From Nocardioides mangrovicus (GTDB taxonomy: Bacteria > Actinomycetota > Actinomycetes > Propionibacteriales > Nocardioidaceae), in assembly GCF_003674065.1 (NCBI RefSeq), contig NZ_RDBE01000007.1, positions 600,953-664,952 of the forward strand: a stretch of DNA of 64,000 nt, read 5' to 3'. The notes beneath the pieces are model-generated. The model made no database searches, had not been told where the DNA came from, and worked only from the letters and a program-made list of their open reading frames with translations. Shown here piece after piece: positions 60,331-64,000 of the stretch. The stretch's first letter is position 1. Each line of letters starts with the position of its first letter. The translations under genes were made by a program, and so were the position numbers.

Positions 60331-62676
60331 GTGGACGAGATCGTCCAGGAGTTCCTCGTGGAGAGCCACGAGAACCTCGACCAGCTCGACCGCGACCTCG
60401 TCGAGCTCGAGCAGCGCCCGGGTGAGCGCGACCTGCTCGCCAGCATCTTCCGCACGATCCACACGATCAAGGGCACCTCGGGCTTCTTGGCCTTCGGGCG
60501 TCTGGAGTCGGTGACCCACGTCGGGGAGAACCTGCTGGCGCGATTGCGCGACGGCCACATGGTGATGACCCCGCGCACCACCGACGTCCTGCTCCGCATG
60601 GTCGACGTCGTCCGTGCACTGCTGGCCGCCATCGAGATCGACGGCACCGAGGGCACCGTGGTGGTCGACGACGTCGTCGTGGCCATCACCGCGGTGCTCG
60701 AGGGCACCGACGAAGCCGCCCCGGCCGAGCCGGAGGCCGAACCGGTCGCTGAGCCCGTCGCCGAGGTGGCCGAGCCCGTCGCCGAGGTGGCCGAGCCCGT
60801 GACCGAGCCTGTGACCGAGCCCGTGACCGAGCCCGTCGCGGAGCCCGTCGCGGAGCCCGTCGCGGAGGTCGCCGCACCGGCACCCGTCCCGGCTCCCACT
60901 CCTGCGCCCGCTCCCGCAGCGGCCCCGGTGGCCGAGCACGAGCCGGAGGAGACCACCGTGCGTCGCTCGGTGGCCGACGCCTCCATCCGCGTCGACGTCG
61001 ACCTGCTCGACACCTTGATGCGACTGGTCGGCGAGCTGGTGCTCACCCGCAACCAGATCGTCCGCCAGACCACGGCCGACCTGGTCGAGCCCGACCTCGT
61101 GCGCGCCTCGCAGCGCCTCAACCTGATCGCCACGGAGCTGCAGGAGGGCGTCATGAAGACGCGCATGCAGCCCATCGACCACCTCTGGTCCAAGCTGCCC
61201 CGCGTCGTGCGCGACCTCGGTGCCCAGTGCGGCAAGCAGGTCGACCTGGCCATGGTCGGCCGCGAGACCGAGCTGGACCGCTCGCTGCTGGAGTCGGTCA
61301 AGGACCCGCTGACCCACCTGGTGCGCAACGCCGTCGACCACGGTCTGGAGACGCCCGAGGCGCGGGTGGCGGCGGGCAAGCCTGCCACCGGCACCCTGAC
61401 GTTGCGCGCCTACCACGAGTCCGGCCAGGTCGTCGTGGAGGTCTGCGACGACGGCGCCGGCATCGATCCCGCCAAGATCGCCGCCAAGGCGGTCGAGAAG
61501 GGCCTGCGCACCGCCGACCAGGTGGCCGCGATGCCCGCGGGCGACCTGCTGCAGCTCATCTTCGCCCCCGGGTTCTCCACCGCCGCGGCGGTGACCAACG
61601 TGTCGGGCCGCGGCGTCGGCATGGACGTGGTCAAGACCAACATCGAGAGCATCGGCGGCACCATCGAGGTCGAGTCCGGGCTCGGCGTCGGCACCACCTG
61701 CCGGCTGCGGATCCCGCTGACGCTGGCCATCGTGCCCGCCCTGACCGTGGAGTGCGCCGGCGACCGCTACGCCATCCCGCAGGTCAGCCTGCTCGAGCTC
61801 GTCGCCCTCGACGCCGACCGCGCGAAGACCGCGCTGGAGGAGGTCAACGGTGCGCCGGTCTACCGGCTGCGCGGTGCCCTGCTGCCGCTGGTGCGGCTGG
61901 CCGAGGTGCTCGACGTGACCTCCGACCGGGAGGACGGCCACGTCCTGATCGCCGTGCTGCACGCCGACGGCAAGCGCTTCGGGCTGGTCATCGACCGGGT
62001 GCTCTCCACCGAGGAGATCGTCGTCAAGCCGCTGGGCAGCCGCCTGAAGGCGTTGGGCAGCTACTCCGGCGCCACGATCCTGGGCGACGGCCGCGTGGCC
62101 CTGATCCTCGACGTGCAGGCCCTGGCCCGTCGCGTCCTGTCCGCCGACACCCTCGAGCGTGCCGCGGCCGTCGAGGAGCACGCCAGCACGGCGACCGAGC
62201 AGACGCGCATGGTCATCGCCGGCATCGGCGGGGGCCGCCGGGTCGGCATCCCGATGTCGTCGGTGACCCGGCTCGAGCACATCCCCGCCAGCACCGTCGA
62301 GCGCGTCGGCCACCGCGAGGTGGTCCAGTACCGCGGCCAGATCCTGCCGTTGCTGCGCCTCGACCAGCACCTCGGCAGCATTGCCGAGCGAGACAGCGAG
62401 GACCTCGTGGTCATCGTCTACTCGGCCCACGACCGCAGCGTCGCGATCGTCGTGGACGAGATCGTCGACATCGTCGAGGACGAGACGCAGGTCAGCAGCG
62501 ACATCGACGACATCGGCCTGCTCGGCTCGGCGGTGATCCGAGACCGGATCGTCGAGGTGCTCGACGTCCGCTCGGCGATCCTCGCCGGCGACCCGCACTT
62601 CTTCGACGTCGACCCGACGGCCGACCCGGCCGTGGCGACCCTCTCTGCCCCGACTGCGCTCCAGGAGGCCTTGTGA
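60331..62676 (+). CDS. cheA: Chemotaxis histidine kinase CheA
   Basis: A 781-residue kinase. The HPt domain has the phosphorylated His44 in FRTIHTIKGTSGF. After a P2-less Pro/Glu/Val-repeat linker (about 135-195, encoded at 60738-60870) come the dimerisation helices, the ATPase N-box HLVRNAVDHGLE, G1 DDGAGID and G2 GRGVGMDVV. Two CheW-like domains follow (about 465-600 and 625-760), one more than usual. A separate CheY-binding P2 domain is not visible. AAGGAG is six bases before the GTG at 60331. cheW overlaps its stop. Confidence 0.94.
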   Translation: MDEIVQEFLVESHENLDQLDRDLVELEQRPGERDLLASIFRTIHTIKGTSGFLAFGRLESVTHVGENLLARLRDGHMVMTPRTTDVLLRMVDVVRALLAAIEIDGTEGTVVVDDVVVAITAVLEGTDEAAPAEPEAEPVAEPVAEVAEPVAEVAEPVTEPVTEPVTEPVAEPVAEPVAEVAAPAPVPAPTPAPAPAAAPVAEHEPEETTVRRSVADASIRVDVDLLDTLMRLVGELVLTRNQIVRQTTADLVEPDLVRASQRLNLIATELQEGVMKTRMQPIDHLWSKLPRVVRDLGAQCGKQVDLAMVGRETELDRSLLESVKDPLTHLVRNAVDHGLETPEARVAAGKPATGTLTLRAYHESGQVVVEVCDDGAGIDPAKIAAKAVEKGLRTADQVAAMPAGDLLQLIFAPGFSTAAAVTNVSGRGVGMDVVKTNIESIGGTIEVESGLGVGTTCRLRIPLTLAIVPALTVECAGDRYAIPQVSLLELVALDADRAKTALEEVNGAPVYRLRGALLPLVRLAEVLDVTSDREDGHVLIAVLHADGKRFGLVIDRVLSTEEIVVKPLGSRLKALGSYSGATILGDGRVALILDVQALARRVLSADTLERAAAVEEHASTATEQTRMVIAGIGGGRRVGIPMSSVTRLEHIPASTVERVGHREVVQYRGQILPLLRLDQHLGSIAERDSEDLVVIVYSAHDRSVAIVVDEIVDIVEDETQVSSDIDDIGLLGSAVIRDRIVEVLDVRSAILAGDPHFFDVDPTADPAVATLSAPTALQEAL
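60738..60870 (+). repeat. Minisatellite in the cheA linker
   Basis: Repeated 12-base units of the form GAGCCCGT(CGC or GAC)C encode Glu-Pro-Val-Ala / Glu-Pro-Val-Thr / Glu-Val-Ala repeats, about ten copies. In-frame and likely length-variable between strains. Confidence 0.85.
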
Positions 62677-63092
62677 GCACCCGGCTGGTGACCTTCACCC
62701 TCGACGACCGTTGCTACGGCGTCGACGTCGACACCGTCCAGGAGGTGCTGCGCGGGCTGCCGACCACCCGTATCCCGCTGGCGCCCCACACGCTGGCCGG
62801 CCTCATCAACCTGCGAGGTCAGGTGCTGGTCGCGATCGACCTGCGCGAGCAGCTCGGCCTGGAGCAGCGGTCGACCGACGTCGACCCGATGCTCGTCGTG
62901 CTGCGGATGGCGGGGGAGTCCATGGCCCTGCTCGTCGACAGCATCGGCGCCGTCGTCGACGTCGACAACGACCAGTTCGAGCCGCCGCCCGACACCCTGA
63001 CCGGACCCTCCCGCGCCCTGGTGCGCGGGGCCTACAAGCTTCCCGACCGACTCCTGCTCGCGCTGGACGTCGACCGGGCAGTCGCCGCTTAG
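62673..63092 (+). CDS. cheW: Chemotaxis coupling protein CheW
   Basis: A 139-residue SH3-like adaptor joining receptors to CheA. LVTFTLDDRCYGVDVDTVQEVL and GLINLRGQVLVAIDLREQLGL are the family core. GTGA overlaps the cheA stop, with GGAGG upstream. Confidence 0.93.
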   Translation: MSTRLVTFTLDDRCYGVDVDTVQEVLRGLPTTRIPLAPHTLAGLINLRGQVLVAIDLREQLGLEQRSTDVDPMLVVLRMAGESMALLVDSIGAVVDVDNDQFEPPPDTLTGPSRALVRGAYKLPDRLLLALDVDRAVAA

Positions 63093-63123
63093 ACCGGCAC
63101 CCACCCACCCAAAGGAAACCACC

Positions 63124-64000
63124 ATGTTGAAGAACTTCAGATGGACCGTGGGCCGCCGGATCGCGGTCATCGTCACCATCGCCGCCGTCATCACCTTGGC
63201 TGTCGGCGTCGTCGCGCTCAGCGCCCAGGCCAGTCAGGCCGCGAAGTCCGACCGCGTGCGCAAGCACCTGGCCGCGGTCTCGATCGCCCACGAGCTCGAC
63301 ACCCGCTCCAGCGAGCTGAAGGTCGACGCGCTCAAGGCGGCGGCCGGCGACAACCCGGCGCAGTACAAGAACGACGTCGCCGACGACACCGCCACCGCGA
63401 CCGCCCTGCTCTCCAAGCTGCGCGCCACCGTGCCCGACGCCACCGACAAGGCCGACGTGACCAAGCTGAAGGGCGTGTTCGCGACCTACGAGACAACCAT
63501 CAACGGCTACATCGACACCGCCGTCGCCGACCCGACGTCAGCGCGCTCGAACGTCGCGGCGGTCCAGAAGGCCAACGACGCCGTCGATGAGGCCCTGGAC
63601 CGGGAGTTCGCCTCCCTGCAGGCCGATGCCGACCGCGCCAGCAAGCAGCTCGACGCGCTCCAGTCGAGCAGCAGGACCACGGTGGTGCTGGCCATCCTCG
63701 TGGGTCTCGCGCTGCTCGGAGGCATCTCGTTCCTGATCTCGCGCAGCCTGGTCCGGCCGCTGCGCCAGGCCATCGACGCGGTCGAGCGTCTCGCCGACGG
63801 CGACCTCTCGCTGCGGCTGACCGAGACCGCCAGCGGCTGCACGGGCGACCTGCAGAAGGCCTACAACCGTGCTGCGAACCAGATCCACGAGGTCGTCTCC
63901 AGCGTGACGGGCTCCGCCGACGCGGTCGCGGCCGCTGCGGAAGAGCTGTCCGCGAACTCCCAGCAGATCGCGGCCGGTGCGGAGGAGACCTCGGTACAGG
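63124..64000 (+). CDS. Methyl-accepting chemotaxis protein (3' truncated by the window)
   Basis: A transmembrane chemoreceptor cut off at base 64000 (292 residues visible). A short N-terminus precedes helix 1 (IAVIVTIAAVITLAVGVVAL), then an extracellular four-helix-type sensor of about 150 residues, helix 2 (VVLAILVGLALLGGISFLI), a HAMP domain (SRSLVRPLRQAIDAVERLADGDLSLRL) and the start of the methyl-accepting signalling helix (ELSANSQQIAAGAEETS). AAAGGA lies seven bases before the ATG. The ligand is unknown. It follows cheW by 31 bases. Confidence 0.93.
   Translation, partial: MLKNFRWTVGRRIAVIVTIAAVITLAVGVVALSAQASQAAKSDRVRKHLAAVSIAHELDTRSSELKVDALKAAAGDNPAQYKNDVADDTATATALLSKLRATVPDATDKADVTKLKGVFATYETTINGYIDTAVADPTSARSNVAAVQKANDAVDEALDREFASLQADADRASKQLDALQSSSRTTVVLAILVGLALLGGISFLISRSLVRPLRQAIDAVERLADGDLSLRLTETASGCTGDLQKAYNRAANQIHEVVSSVTGSADAVAAAAEELSANSQQIAAGAEETSVQ

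Noticed and set aside
60738..60870. Regular repeats in cheA as a CRISPR-like array
   Set aside because: Units are contiguous, 12 bases, in frame, and have no spacers; they are a coding minisatellite.

Overview
The window is very GC-rich, gene-dense, non-mobile chromosomal DNA from a flagellated actinobacterium. The gene order uvrC-rapZ-yvcK-whiA ... gap-pgk-tpiA-secG ... pgl-opcA-zwf-tal-tkt / ctaB ... ctaA-ABC transporter ... sufR-B-D-C-S-U-T ... ABC-F follows the order of Mycobacterium tuberculosis Rv1420 to Rv1473, which is established synteny for the phylum. RbpA and WhiA are actinobacterial signature proteins. A complete-looking flagellar export, motor and chemotaxis block follows, so a Nocardioides-like (Nocardioidaceae) soil bacterium is the best guess. 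That is inference; no rRNA gene is present to settle it.

Layout. 1-2.9 kb: an unidentified basic tail, a Rieske lipoprotein, a GDSL esterase and a TTC38-like TPR protein. 3-8 kb: uvrC-rapZ-yvcK-whiA (excision repair, RNase adapter family, cell-wall/carbon factor, sporulation-type regulator). 8-12 kb: lower glycolysis gap-pgk-tpiA, then secG and rbpA. 12-20 kb, minus strand: tkt-tal-pgi-zwf-opcA-pgl, an oxidative plus non-oxidative pentose phosphate operon with phosphoglucose isomerase inserted. 20-29 kb: heme O synthase (ctaB), a four-gene glycosyltransferase/membrane-protein insert, then on the minus strand an ABC exporter, an SRPBCC protein and heme A synthase (ctaA). 29-38 kb: an orphan molybdenum hydroxylase large subunit divergent from the SUF iron-sulfur assembly operon. 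38-46 kb: an ECF42-type sigma factor with its DGPF/YCII partner, a Vms1-like release factor with a kinase-like neighbour, the ypfJ-bioYMN operon, and an ABC-F ATPase with two short upstream reading frames. 46-64 kb: a secreted EEP nuclease-like protein, an EAL-HDOD protein, and flbD-motA-motB-fliL-fliM-fliN-fliO-fliP-fliQ-fliR-flhB-flhA, a small membrane protein, a degenerate LuxR response regulator, cheA, cheW and a truncated chemoreceptor.

Most operons are tightly packed, with ATGA/GTGA overlaps at nearly every junction. Many transcription units start with a TANNNT -10 box only 6-7 bases before a GTG or ATG, so leaderless mRNAs appear common.

Most notable signals: (1) five copies of one promoter-like motif, (C/T/G)CTCA(G/A)(G/C)T-N13-(G/A)(C/T)CGA(T/C), with identical spacing, each at the head of a flagellar or chemotaxis transcription unit (EAL gene, flbD, fliM, flhA, cheA); (2) an overlapping symmetric -10 that seems to fire leaderless transcripts both ways, into ypfJ and into a Cys-containing 22-codon frame ahead of an ABC-F gene; (3) an iron-box-like sequence, a -10 and a SufR-type operator stacked in the sufR/xdh gap; (4) an ECF42-type promoter ahead of the DGPF-sigma operon; (5) intergenic inverted repeats with compensatory changes, sitting between convergent genes; (6) a FliM without the EIDALL peptide, a long FliY-like FliN, a CheA with two CheW-like domains, and a response regulator with Gly in place of the phosphoacceptor Asp. 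No tRNA, rRNA, CRISPR array, insertion sequence or prophage was recognised.
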